Of a DNA stretch of 64,000 bases, positions 15,815 to 23,894 are shown in pieces. Origin of the DNA: Mesorhizobium neociceri (GTDB taxonomy: Bacteria; Pseudomonadota; Alphaproteobacteria; Rhizobiales; Rhizobiaceae); NCBI RefSeq assembly GCF_013520985.1, contig NZ_JACDTY010000011.1:146391-210390 (forward strand), read 5' to 3'. A model generated the notes under the pieces. The model did not search any database. It was given only the letters and a program-made list of their open reading frames with translations, and was not told the DNA's origin. A program made the position numbers and the translations under genes. The number at the start of each line of letters is the position of its first letter. Within the stretch, counting starts at the first letter, position 1.

Positions 15815-16765
15815 ATGCTAGCGAAACGACTTCACATCCAGCTCATGCAATGGATGCCCAACAACTATTCCGAAGCGTGCGGTCACGTCCACGAGCTGGA
15901 ATGGTATCTGTGGTTCGAAGGGCGGCAGGCTTTCAGCCTGTTCGACAAAGGACCGAGCGATGTCGTTCCGCTTCCCGGAAACTTCAACGACGACGCCCAT
16001 CCCGGCGTCAGCGCCTTTCGTCCGATGATCTATCCGCTGGTCGTCAACAACCGCTTCAAGGTGCGGCTGGTGGCGATCGAGCGCGATGGGCCGCAATGGC
16101 TCGACCCCGACGACACTGCCAAGGGCGAATTCTACATCGACCTCGACACCAAATATCCGCCGGTTTCCGACTGGCGCATCATTGCTTCCGATCCGCGCAA
16201 CACCACGCTCAGCGTAGAAGCGTCGTTCCAGCTGCAATGGCTGGACTATGTCGACACCAATGAGATCCCCGATACCGGCGTGCCGCGCATCATCGACAAG
16301 TCCAACTATCCATATCCGTGGGGAGCTAATGTGATGGTGTTCGAGCACTGGCTCGGGCTTGGCCGCAAGGCAGCGCTCAAGCTTGTCGACCAGAACCGCG
16401 CATCGCGCCGCGAATACTGGATGATCAATGGCAATGCGGCCCGGCGCATGGTGCAGGACGTCTATCGCTTCAACGTCAACCAGCTGGGCGTCGCCAATGA
16501 CACGATCAGCAGTCTCTACGTGCCGAAGCTCACTGCCGGCCACGTCACGGTGACGCTTTACGAACACGATTTCGGTGACAGCCGCTTCGCGCAAGGCGCC
16601 AGGAAGGGCTTCGGCTCGGTCGGCCTCTTCAATCTCAGGGATGCCGGTTTCGATGACCGCGTTTCATCGGCGGAGGTGGTTCACACCTATCCCAAGGTGA
16701 TACATCGGGACGTGCCTAGAGCCGAATTGCGCTATTCGCCGGCTCAGGACGGCCCGTCGACATGA
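15815..16765 (+). CDS. Protein with C-terminal beta-gamma-crystallin-like motif
   Basis: A 316-residue protein not assigned as a whole. It is rich in Trp, Tyr and Asp, with no signal peptide or membrane segment. Near residues 248-292 the stretch VTLYEHDFGDSRF followed by GFDDRVSSAEV matches a beta-gamma-crystallin unit: an aromatic-x-x-Asp/Phe-Gly strand, then the calcium-binding type motif DDRVSS. Such domains can bind calcium or take part in competition or surface proteins. GGCAGGAG precedes the ATG. Its 3' end overlaps the convergent sugar dehydrogenase by 22 bases. Confidence 0.7.
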   Translation: MLAKRLHIQLMQWMPNNYSEACGHVHELEWYLWFEGRQAFSLFDKGPSDVVPLPGNFNDDAHPGVSAFRPMIYPLVVNNRFKVRLVAIERDGPQWLDPDDTAKGEFYIDLDTKYPPVSDWRIIASDPRNTTLSVEASFQLQWLDYVDTNEIPDTGVPRIIDKSNYPYPWGANVMVFEHWLGLGRKAALKLVDQNRASRREYWMINGNAARRMVQDVYRFNVNQLGVANDTISSLYVPKLTAGHVTVTLYEHDFGDSRFAQGARKGFGSVGLFNLRDAGFDDRVSSAEVVHTYPKVIHRDVPRAELRYSPAQDGPST

Positions 16766-18087
16766 GTGATGCGCCAGATCGTGCCGTTGGCGTCCTCGGT
16801 GACGATGAGCGCACCGTCCTTGGCCACCGCGACGCCGACCGGTCGGCCCCAGACGGCGTCGTCGGAGAGGACGAAGCCGGTGATGAAATCCTGATATTCA
16901 CCGGTCGGCTTGCCATCGCTGAATTTCAGCCGCACCACCTTGTAGCCGGTACGCACACCGCGGTTCCATGAGCCGTGCAGGGCGACGAAGGCGTCGCCCT
17001 TATACTCTGCCGGAAAGTTGCCGCCGTCGTAGAAGGCGATGTTGAGCGGCGCCGAATGCGCCTGCATCAGCACGTCGGGCACGGTGACCGAGCCGGCGAG
17101 GTCAGGCCGCGCGCCCTTGTGGCGCGGATCCTCATTGGCGCCGATATAGTACCAGGGCCAGCCATAGAAGGCCCCGTCCTTGACCGTGGTGGCATATTCG
17201 AACGGCACATTGTCACCCAGCCCGTCACGCTCGTTGACGACGCACCACAGGGCGCCGGTTGCCGGCTGCACGGTCATGCCCGAACAATTGCGCAGACCGG
17301 TGGCGAGGATGCGGCCATTCTTGCCGTCCGGCTCGAAGGCGAGCACATCGGCGCGACCGTCCTCCTCGCCCCATGCGGTACCCAGCGGCATGGATTTGGC
17401 CCAGGCGTCAAGGCCGCCATCCGGTTCCTTCTCTATGCCCTCGGCGACATTCGATCCGGAGCCGACCGAAAGATACAGCGTCTTGCCGTCGGGCGAGAAG
17501 GCGATGTCGCGGGTCCAGTGGCCACCAGAGGGGATGTTGGAGACGATCGTCTCCGCCTCGCCTGAGGCTTTCAGGTCGCCGTCGCGATAGGCGAAGCGGA
17601 CCACGCTGTCGTTGTTGGCGACATAGATCCATTGCGGCTTGTCGCCCGGCGGGTAGAACGCGATCCCATAGGGCTGGTTGAGATCGCCGGCGAAAATGCC
17701 GTCCTCGGCGGGCTTGGCGCTGTCCTTGGCCAGTCGATAGACGCGGATCTGGTTGGCATCGCTGTCGGCGACGAACAGATCGCCGTTCGGCGCCACGCGC
17801 ACGACGCGCGGATTGGCGATGCCGGACGCGATCAATTCGGCCGTGAAGCCTGGCGGTAGAACGGGCTTGGCGCTTTCGGGCCGATCGCCGAGGCCGGCGC
17901 CGTTGGATGCGGATTCGGTGAGATAGGGCTTTTGCAGATCATCCGGCTTGATCAGCCGGCGCACGCCCGGTCTGTCGGCGTTCCAATCGCCGAAGGCGGC
18001 TTTGCCGGTCAGTAACGGCTGGTCCTGCGCAAAGGCACTGGTGGCCAGAAGCAGGGCAAGGCCCGCCAAGCCGGCAATCCGGATCAT
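16744..18087 (-). CDS. PQQ-dependent glucose/sorbosone dehydrogenase-type protein
   Basis: A 447-residue secreted protein. Residues 1-20 are a signal peptide ending in SAFAQ. The rest shows the six-bladed propeller pattern of soluble aldose/sorbosone dehydrogenases, with NPRVVRVAPNGDLFVADS, HWTRDIAFSPDGKTLYL, GLRNCSGM and GVAVAKDGALIVTEDANG. Family members oxidise sugars in the periplasm with PQQ as cofactor; the substrate here is unknown. No partner cytochrome gene is adjacent. Its 3' end overlaps the gene at 15815 tail to tail. Confidence 0.88.
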   Translation of the reverse strand: MIRIAGLAGLALLLATSAFAQDQPLLTGKAAFGDWNADRPGVRRLIKPDDLQKPYLTESASNGAGLGDRPESAKPVLPPGFTAELIASGIANPRVVRVAPNGDLFVADSDANQIRVYRLAKDSAKPAEDGIFAGDLNQPYGIAFYPPGDKPQWIYVANNDSVVRFAYRDGDLKASGEAETIVSNIPSGGHWTRDIAFSPDGKTLYLSVGSGSNVAEGIEKEPDGGLDAWAKSMPLGTAWGEEDGRADVLAFEPDGKNGRILATGLRNCSGMTVQPATGALWCVVNERDGLGDNVPFEYATTVKDGAFYGWPWYYIGANEDPRHKGARPDLAGSVTVPDVLMQAHSAPLNIAFYDGGNFPAEYKGDAFVALHGSWNRGVRTGYKVVRLKFSDGKPTGEYQDFITGFVLSDDAVWGRPVGVAVAKDGALIVTEDANGTIWRITHVDGPS

Positions 18088-18193
18088 GTTGTTCTCCTCG
18101 AATTCACGCCGGTCGGCGCGTCATGCACAGAGGAGATATTGTGCGTGTGCCGCAAAAGAGAAGCGTACGGGCACAGATTCAAGGTAGAACCGC

Positions 18194-18394
18194 TTAACTT
18201 TCCTCTTCGACGTCCAAATCGTCATCGAGACGCTTTTCCAGCTTCACGAGATCGTCCGGCAGCGGCAGGCCCATGGCGCGCATTTCGCGGAGTTTTTCGC
18301 GCAGCTGCTCCTGGATTTCGTGCTCGTCCTCGGGCTGGTTGACCATTTCCTCGAGCAGCATACTGATCTGGGCCTTGAACGATTCAAGCGCCAT
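18194..18394 (-). CDS. Small acidic helical protein
   Basis: A 66-residue protein, strongly acidic and helical (MALESFKAQISMLLEEMVNQ, then QEQLREKLREM and a DDDLDVEEES tail). No characterised family is recognised. It lies 37 bases downstream of hrcA on the same strand and could be co-transcribed. Codon bias fits its neighbours, supporting a real gene. Confidence 0.7.
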   Translation of the reverse strand: MALESFKAQISMLLEEMVNQPEDEHEIQEQLREKLREMRAMGLPLPDDLVKLEKRLDDDLDVEEES

Positions 18395-18430
18395 TCTGCG
18401 CCCTCCTTTGCGGTGATCCCGGCTTTGGAA

Positions 18431-19516
18431 TTATCTCAGCATCCGGGTGATCAATTGGGCAGTGTAGTCGACCATCGGCACGATGCGGGCATAATTCAGC
18501 CTGGTCGGGCCGATGACGCCGAGCGCGCCGACGACGCGGGCGTCCTTGTCGCGGTAGGGCGCCACCACCAGCGACGAGCCGGAAAGCGAAAACAGCTTGT
18601 TTTCCGAGCCGATGAAGATGCGCACGCCGGGGCCGTCCTCGGCGAGATCGAGCAGCTGGATCAGCCCGTCCTGCGTCTCCAGATCCTCGAACAGGTGCCG
18701 CAGCAGTTCGATATCGGCCTGGGCGGTGACGTTTTCGAGCAGGTTGGCGCGGCCGCGCACGATAAGGCGCGCCGGCAGGCCGCTGTCGGCGCCGGCCCAC
18801 ACCGCCAGACCTTTCTCGACCAGATCCTGCGACAGCGTGTCGAGGGCGGCCCTGGTCTCGTCCTTGATGCGGGCGATCTCGATGCGCGCCTCGGCCAGCG
18901 TGCGGCCGCGGATATGGGCGTTGAGGAAGTTGGAGGCTTCGTGCAGCTGCGAGACGGTGATGCCGGCCGGCAGGTCGACGACGCGGTTCTCTACATCGCC
19001 GTTCTGCGACACCATCACGGCCAGCGCCTTGGTCGGCTCGAGCTGGATGAACTCGATGTGCTTCAGCGCCACCTCGTTCTTGGTGGCGAGCACCAGGCCG
19101 GCGCCGCGCGACATGCCTGACAACATCTGGCTGGCCTCGGTCAGCATGTGTTCCAGCGTCGCGCCCGAGCCGGAGGCGCGCACCTGCGCCTCGATGACGC
19201 GGCGCTCCTCGTCGGAGAGATCGCCGAGCTCCATGAAGGCATCGACGAAGAAGCGCAGGCCGGTCTGCGTCGGCAGGCGCCCGGCGGAGATATGCGGGGC
19301 ATAGATCAGGCCGAGATGCTCGAGGTCGCTCATCACATTGCGGATGGTGGCCGGCGACAGCGACGACGGCAGGATGCGCGACAGGCTGCGCGACCCCACA
19401 GGCTCGCCGTCCTTCAGATAGGAATCGACGATGCGCCGAAAAATGTCGCGCGAGCGCATGTCGAGCGACTGCAGCGCGGGCGCCAGCATACTGGGTTCGG
19501 TGACTGCCTTGGTCAT
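18431..19516 (-). CDS. hrcA: Heat-inducible transcription repressor HrcA
   Basis: The 361-residue repressor binds CIRCE operators upstream of groESL-type genes and is kept active by GroEL. The N-terminal winged helix includes YLKDGEPVGSRSLSR and SPATIRNVMSDLE; the C-terminal region shows VVAPYRDKDARVVGALGVIG and GPTRLNYARIVPMVDY, as expected. I chose the ATG at 19516, since the longer frame to 19804 runs through promoter DNA with a tandem repeat. I see no CIRCE in the 219-base gap. hrcA is divergent from rph. Confidence 0.95.
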   Translation of the reverse strand: MTKAVTEPSMLAPALQSLDMRSRDIFRRIVDSYLKDGEPVGSRSLSRILPSSLSPATIRNVMSDLEHLGLIYAPHISAGRLPTQTGLRFFVDAFMELGDLSDEERRVIEAQVRASGSGATLEHMLTEASQMLSGMSRGAGLVLATKNEVALKHIEFIQLEPTKALAVMVSQNGDVENRVVDLPAGITVSQLHEASNFLNAHIRGRTLAEARIEIARIKDETRAALDTLSQDLVEKGLAVWAGADSGLPARLIVRGRANLLENVTAQADIELLRHLFEDLETQDGLIQLLDLAEDGPGVRIFIGSENKLFSLSGSSLVVAPYRDKDARVVGALGVIGPTRLNYARIVPMVDYTAQLITRMLR

Positions 19517-19575
19517 TCGAGCCAAAAACCTCCGCCACAAGGATATAGACTTCCATCGCCCCCGCGCAACCCGGC

Positions 19576-19643
19576 GTCGCTCTTGCGATCGCCAGGTGCC
19601 GCTCTTGCGGTCACTGGTGCCGTGTTTGCGGTCACTGTGCCGC
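19576..19643. repeat. Tandem repeat of about 21 bp in the hrcA-rph gap
   Basis: Three imperfect units share the pattern GCTCTTGCG-GTCACTGG-TGCC: one near 19576-19596 (more diverged), one near 19597-19617 and one near 19618-19637, with a partial unit after. They lie in the divergent promoter region and could bind a regulator or simply vary in copy number. Confidence 0.6.
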
Positions 19644-19735
19644 GCATGCACTCCGGGCCATTTTCCTTTGCGCCATGGCCTGCATGCGTCTACAAGCCGC
19701 CGACGCAACCGCAAAAAGAACAGAAAGAGGCCTCG

Positions 19736-20452
19736 ATGCGCCCTTCCAAACGCCAAGCCGACGAAATGCGCGCCATCTCCTTCGAGCGCGGCGTGTCGAA
19801 GCACGCCGAAGGCTCATGCCTGGTGAAATTCGGCGACACGCATGTCCTTTGCACGGCGAGCCTGGAGGAAAAGGTGCCGGGCTGGATGCGCAATTCCGGC
19901 AAGGGCTGGGTGACGGCCGAATACGGCATGCTGCCGCGCTCGACCGGCGAACGCATGCGCCGCGAAGCCTCGGCCGGCAAGCAAGGTGGCCGCACGCTGG
20001 AAATCCAGCGCCTGATCGGCCGCAGCTTGCGCGCCGTTGTCGACCTGCAGGCGCTGGGCGAACAGCAGATCACCGTCGACTGCGACGTCATCCAGGCCGA
20101 TGGCGGCACCCGCACGGCCTCGATCACCGGCGGCTGGGTGGCGCTCTACGACTGCCTGCGCTGGATGGAAGCACGGCAGATGGCCAGCGTTGCCAAGGTG
20201 CTGAAGGATCATGTCGCGGCGATTTCCTGCGGCATCCATGACGGCCAGCCGGTCATCGACCTCGACTATATCGAGGATTCGTCCGCCGGCACCGACGCCA
20301 ATTTCGTCATGACCGGCAAGGGCGGCATCGTCGAAATCCAGGGCACCGCCGAGGGCGAGCCGTTTTCGGAAGGGCAGTTCGCGGAGCTGATGGGCCTGGC
20401 CAAGAAGGGCATCCAGAGGCTGGTGAGTTTGCAGCAGATGGCTGTGGCCTGA
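19736..20452 (+). CDS. rph: Ribonuclease PH
   Basis: The 238-residue 3'-5' phosphorolytic exoribonuclease trims tRNA 3' ends. Diagnostic stretches are MRPSKRQADEMRAISFERGV, EKVPGWMRNSGKGWVTAEY, ASAGKQGGRTLEIQRLIGR and DCDVIQADGGTRTASITGG. The length is as usual for Rph. AAAGAGGCCTCG precedes the ATG at 19736. The hrcA/rph head-to-head arrangement is common in Rhizobiales. Confidence 0.97.
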   Translation: MRPSKRQADEMRAISFERGVSKHAEGSCLVKFGDTHVLCTASLEEKVPGWMRNSGKGWVTAEYGMLPRSTGERMRREASAGKQGGRTLEIQRLIGRSLRAVVDLQALGEQQITVDCDVIQADGGTRTASITGGWVALYDCLRWMEARQMASVAKVLKDHVAAISCGIHDGQPVIDLDYIEDSSAGTDANFVMTGKGGIVEIQGTAEGEPFSEGQFAELMGLAKKGIQRLVSLQQMAVA

Positions 20453-20485
20453 TTGAATTTACTGCGATGACGTCGGCGCGATACA

Positions 20486-20640
20486 CCCCCCTCTGCCCTG
20501 CCGGGCATCTCCCCCTCAAGGGGGGAGATTGGATGTCATCTCGGCCTTCGCCAATCTCCAACGTTGCAGAATGGGCGGCCGCGACGAAGCTGCTAATCTC
20601 CCCCCTTGAGGGGGAGATGTCCGGCAGGACAGAGGGGGGG
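20486..20640. repeat. Complete 155-bp palindromic element (family A)
   Basis: Outer arms CCCCCCTCTGCCCTGCCGGG and its near-complement at the right end, each with a C/G hairpin, flank an inner segment of about 70 bases. The arms can pair over more than 40 bases. It lies between rph and the VOC gene, ending 5 bases before the GTG start of the latter. Confidence 0.9.
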
Positions 20641-20645
20641 GCCTC

Positions 20646-21056
20646 GTGACGCCCTCTGCTATCCTTGAGTCGGCCCTCTACGTCACAGACCTCGCGGCCG
20701 CCGAAGCCTTCTACCGGGACGCCCTCGGCCTCGACCTCCTCGGCAAGGTCGACGGCCGCCATCTCTTCTTCCGCTGCGGACCCGGCGTGCTGCTGATCTT
20801 CAACGCCGAGGCGACCAAGGTGCCGCCGTCGCCGGATGCGCGGCTGAAGGTGCCGCCGCACGGCACGGTCGGCGAGGGCCATCTCTGCTTTGCCGCGAGT
20901 GCGGATGACCTCCCGCGCTGGAAGGCACAGCTTGAGGCGAAGAACATCGCTGTCGAAAGCGAATTCGAATGGCCGCAGGGCGGACGCTCGATCTACATAC
21001 GCGACCCCTCGGGCAATTCGATCGAATTCGCCGAGCCACGGATCTGGGGCCTTTGA
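20646..21056 (+). CDS. VOC (glyoxalase/bleomycin-resistance fold) protein
   Basis: A 136-residue protein with the paired beta-alpha-beta-beta-beta fold of the VOC superfamily: LESALYVTDLAAAEAFYRDA at the start, EGHLCFAA in the middle, and SIYIRDPSGNSIEFAEP at the end with the metal-ligand Glu. Its activity (lyase, isomerase or antibiotic binding) cannot be fixed. The start is GTG at 20646, almost touching the repeat. Its stop overlaps the rdgB start (ATGA). Confidence 0.85.
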   Translation: MTPSAILESALYVTDLAAAEAFYRDALGLDLLGKVDGRHLFFRCGPGVLLIFNAEATKVPPSPDARLKVPPHGTVGEGHLCFAASADDLPRWKAQLEAKNIAVESEFEWPQGGRSIYIRDPSGNSIEFAEPRIWGL

Positions 21057-21703
21057 TGCATTCTCTCGATGGAAAGAAGATCGTCGTCGCCAGCCACAAT
21101 GCGGGCAAGCTACGCGAATTCGCCGATTTGATGGGTCCGTTCGGCTTCGAGGCGAAGTCGGCCAAGGAATACGGCCTGCAGGAGCCGGACGAGACCGGCA
21201 CCACTTTCGAGGAAAACGCCTACATCAAGGCCTTTGCCGCGGCCCAAGCGACCGGCCTGCCGGCGCTGTCGGACGATTCCGGCCTGTGTGTCGATGCGCT
21301 CGACGGCGCGCCCGGCGTCTATACCGCCAACTGGGCCGAAACCCCGGAAGGCGCTCGCGATTTCGGCATGGCCATGCAGCGCACCGAAGTGGCCTTGCAG
21401 GAAGTCGGCGCCGCCCAACCTCAGCAGCGCAAGGGTCGCTTCGTCGCCGTCATTTGCCTGGCCTTCCCCGATGGCGAGGCCGAATATTATCGCGGCGAGG
21501 CCGAGGGAACGCTGGTGTGGCCGCCGCGCGGCGAGCTCGGCTTCGGCTACGACCCGGTGTTCCTGCCAGACGGTTTCGACAAGACTTTTGGCGAGATGAG
21601 CGCCGAGGAAAAGCATGGCTGGAAGCCCGGCCAGGCAATCGCGCTGTCGCACCGCGCCCGCGCTTTCCAGAAATTCGCCCGCGCCAGACTTGGTTCGGCC
21701 TGA
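21056..21703 (+). CDS. rdgB: dITP/XTP pyrophosphatase RdgB
   Basis: The 215-residue Ham1-family enzyme removes deaminated purine nucleotides (dITP, XTP) from the nucleotide pool. Signature motifs are VVASHNAGKLREF at the N-terminus, TTFEENAYIKA, LSDDSGLCVDALDGAPGVY and GFGYDPVFLP. The ATG overlaps the upstream VOC stop and the next gene, hemW, starts 2 bases after its stop, giving a compact VOC-rdgB-hemW operon. rdgB-hemW is a common order in alphaproteobacteria. Confidence 0.96.
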   Translation: MHSLDGKKIVVASHNAGKLREFADLMGPFGFEAKSAKEYGLQEPDETGTTFEENAYIKAFAAAQATGLPALSDDSGLCVDALDGAPGVYTANWAETPEGARDFGMAMQRTEVALQEVGAAQPQQRKGRFVAVICLAFPDGEAEYYRGEAEGTLVWPPRGELGFGYDPVFLPDGFDKTFGEMSAEEKHGWKPGQAIALSHRARAFQKFARARLGSA

Positions 21704-21704
21704 G

Positions 21705-22862
21705 ATGTTGGCCGACCGCACCCCTGGCTTCGGCGTCTACATCCATTGGCCGTTCTGCGTGGCCAAATGCCCGTATTGCGACTTCAACAGCCATGTCCGC
21801 CACCAGCCGGTCGACCAAGAACGCTTTGCCCGCGCCTTCGAGACCGAGCTGAAGACGATGCGCGAGCGCACCGGGCCACGCGAGGTGACCAGCATCTTTC
21901 TCGGCGGCGGCACACCGTCGCTGATGCAGCCGCAGACGGTGGCGGCGGTGCTGGACGCCGTGGCGAAGAACTGGACGGTGCCCGATGGCATCGAGGTGAC
22001 GCTCGAAGCCAACCCGTCCTCGGTCGAGGCCGAGCGTTTTCGCGGTTATCGCGCCGCCGGTGTCAACCGGGTGTCGCTCGGCGTGCAGGCGCTGAACGAC
22101 AAGGATTTGCGCTTTCTCGGCCGGCTGCACAATGTCGACGAGGCGCTGCATGCGATCGGGCTCGCCCGCGAAATCTTTCCGCGCCTCTCCTTCGACCTGA
22201 TCTACGCCCGTCCCGGCCAGACGCTGGACGCATGGCAGGCGGAGCTTGAACAGGCGATCGGTCACGCCGCCGACCATCTGTCGCTCTACCAGCTGACCAT
22301 CGAGGAAGGCACGCCGTTCTATCAGCTGCACGCGGCGCACAAATTCACCATTCCCGACAATGACCAGGCGGCCGATCTCTATGCGCTGACGCAGGAGGTC
22401 ACCGCAGCGCATGGTCTGCCGGCCTACGAGATCTCCAACCATGCCAGGCCGGGCGCCGAGAGCCGGCATAATCTGACCTATTGGCGCTATGGCGAATATG
22501 TCGGCGTCGGGCCGGGCGCGCATGGCCGCTTCATCGAGAACGGCCATCGCACGGTCACCATCGCCGAGCGAATGCCGGAGACCTGGGCCAATCTGGTCGA
22601 GGCCAAGGGCCATGGCGTCACCGGCGGCGAGGTTTTGACGCGCTCGGAAGAGGCCGACGAGTTCCTGCTGATGGGGCTGCGGCTGGCCGAAGGCATCGAC
22701 CTTTCCCGCTACGAGGCGTTTTCCGGGCGCGGCCTGTCGAGCGCGCGACTGACCGTGCTGCAAGACGAGGGGCTGGTGGCGCCGATCGGTAATGCCAGGC
22801 TGCGCGCCACGCCGGCCGGCATGATCGTGCTCGACGCCGTGGTCGCGGATTTGGCGAGATAG
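21705..22862 (+). CDS. hemW: Radical SAM heme chaperone HemW
   Basis: A 385-residue protein with the radical-SAM cluster motif CVAKCPYC (C18, C22, C25) right after GVYIHWPF, plus FLGGGTPSL and the HemW-typical RHNLTYWRYGEYVGVGPGAH. HemW is related to coproporphyrinogen dehydrogenase HemN but acts as a heme-binding chaperone. The C-terminal winged-helix-like region (about 300-385) is present. The start at 21705 directly follows rdgB. Confidence 0.95.
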   Translation: MLADRTPGFGVYIHWPFCVAKCPYCDFNSHVRHQPVDQERFARAFETELKTMRERTGPREVTSIFLGGGTPSLMQPQTVAAVLDAVAKNWTVPDGIEVTLEANPSSVEAERFRGYRAAGVNRVSLGVQALNDKDLRFLGRLHNVDEALHAIGLAREIFPRLSFDLIYARPGQTLDAWQAELEQAIGHAADHLSLYQLTIEEGTPFYQLHAAHKFTIPDNDQAADLYALTQEVTAAHGLPAYEISNHARPGAESRHNLTYWRYGEYVGVGPGAHGRFIENGHRTVTIAERMPETWANLVEAKGHGVTGGEVLTRSEEADEFLLMGLRLAEGIDLSRYEAFSGRGLSSARLTVLQDEGLVAPIGNARLRATPAGMIVLDAVVADLAR

Positions 22863-22865
22863 CTA

Positions 22866-22912
22866 AGCATGATCCCGAAAAGTGGAAGCCGGTTTTCGGA
22901 TAAGATCATGCT
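22866..22912. repeat. GCATGATC palindromic repeat (family B)
   Basis: An imperfect inverted repeat with ends AGCATGATC and GATCATGCT and inner CCGAAAAGTGG/CCGGTTTTCGG. Other copies lie at 34893 (opposite orientation) and 55533. It sits just after hemW, 13 bases before the next start. Confidence 0.85.
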
Positions 22913-22924
22913 CGAGCAAAAGTC

Positions 22925-23248
22925 TTGAAGAATGTGCTGTTCGTCTGCAGCCAGAACCGCTTGCGCAGCCCGACCGCCGAGCAGGTGTTTTCCAAACGCA
23001 GGGATATCGAGGTGGCCTCGGCCGGCACCAACCACGATGCCGACACGCCGTTGACGCATGAGCTGGTGACGTGGGCCGATATCATATTCGTCATGGAAAA
23101 GGCGCACCGCGCCAAGCTGCAGAAGAAATTCAAGGCAAGCCTGAAGAAGGCGCGGGTGATCTGCCTCGACATCCCGGATGATTACGAATTCATGGATCCG
23201 GTGCTGGTGCGAGTGCTGGAAGTGAACGTGTCGCGATATCTGGGCTGA
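22925..23248 (+). CDS. Low-molecular-weight protein tyrosine phosphatase-like protein
   Basis: A 107-residue protein of the LMW phosphatase superfamily: MKNVLFVCSQNRLRSPTAEQ matches the Cys-x5-Arg P-loop (C8 to R14) in the short family annotated as LMW phosphatase-like. A conserved Asp occurs in ICLDIPDDYEFMDP. It is shorter than classic enzymes of about 150 residues, which is normal for this subgroup. The start is TTG at 22925; a GTG at 22934 is possible. Substrate unknown. Confidence 0.85.
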   Translation: MKNVLFVCSQNRLRSPTAEQVFSKRRDIEVASAGTNHDADTPLTHELVTWADIIFVMEKAHRAKLQKKFKASLKKARVICLDIPDDYEFMDPVLVRVLEVNVSRYLG

Positions 23249-23260
23249 GAGGCGCCGCGA

Positions 23261-23440
23261 ATGGGTGCCCCGCCTTCGAGGATTGTTCTCGCCAATTGCG
23301 AAAGGTCAGGCGTCGTGCTTGTGGCGGTGTTTGGCGCGATCTTTCTCGGCGAGCGGCTGACCGGCGTGAACCGGCTTGGCATCGGCCTTGTCGCGGCGGA
23401 CGCTGTGCTGGTCGTTCATCGGATGTGGCGGAGCGCCCTC
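23261..23440 (+). pseudogene. Remnant of an EamA-type (DMT) transporter gene
   Basis: Codons around 23309-23425 encode GVVLVAVFGAIFLGERLTG followed by LGIGLVAADAVLVV, the typical last two membrane segments of small EamA/DMT transporters. The upstream part (SRIVLANCERS) is only loosely similar to the expected sequence, and no further membrane segments exist before it. The frame then runs on without similarity. This is the C-terminal relic of a deleted transporter gene. Confidence 0.6.
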
Positions 23441-23501
23441 GCGAGCGCTTTTGGTTTCAAGACGGGTGATGAAGATATCGAAGCGGTTGGGCATCGTCCG
23501 G

Positions 23502-23704
23502 TCAGTGCTCCGTCGTGCTTTCGGTGTCGATCTCGATTTCGGTGCGGGCCTCGGCGAGCACACGGCGCAGAAGCCGCTTTCCAGCTTCCCTGCGGATAGC
23601 CTCGTCCCGGGCTTCAGCGGATTGGCTTTGTCGCGCGGCGCGGCAAAGCGCTTGTGGCCGGCATAATAGGGCTCGAAAACGTCCTGCAGTTTCAGGCTTT
23701 CCAT
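23502..23704 (-). pseudogene. Small hypothetical gene with probable one-base frameshift
   Basis: A strong GGAGGAGGACAGG site precedes an ATG at 23704 that opens MESLKLQDVFEPYYAGHKRF and continues to about KANPLKPG. A second frame then gives DEAIRREAGKRLLRRVLAEA and ends in IDTESTTEH with strongly biased codons. One base is missing at the G-run (CCC on the plus strand, 23606-23608); four Gs would give a single 67-residue protein. No family is recognised. Confidence 0.5.
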
Positions 23705-23894
23705 CCTGTCCTCCTCCTCAAGAGACTCAGGCATTCAATCCGCTGGCCACGGTTTCGTTCCCTACTATGGCAAAGACATGGCGGCCGGATTACATCCGCG
23801 TGAGATTTGGGGACGTGAGGTTCGGGCCCGGACGCCAGGCGTTTTGCAACCACGCCTGCGCCGTGCCAAACAGGGCTGAACGGAGATGTGAGCG

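Noticed and set aside
19517..19735. Possible CIRCE operator for HrcA
   Set aside because: I looked for TTAGCACTC-N9-GAGTGCTAA in the divergent gap and found none.
23306..23734. Minus-strand 142-codon frame taken as a whole
   Set aside because: Only its first 40 codons look coding; the remainder is out of frame with the better-biased continuation ending at 23502.
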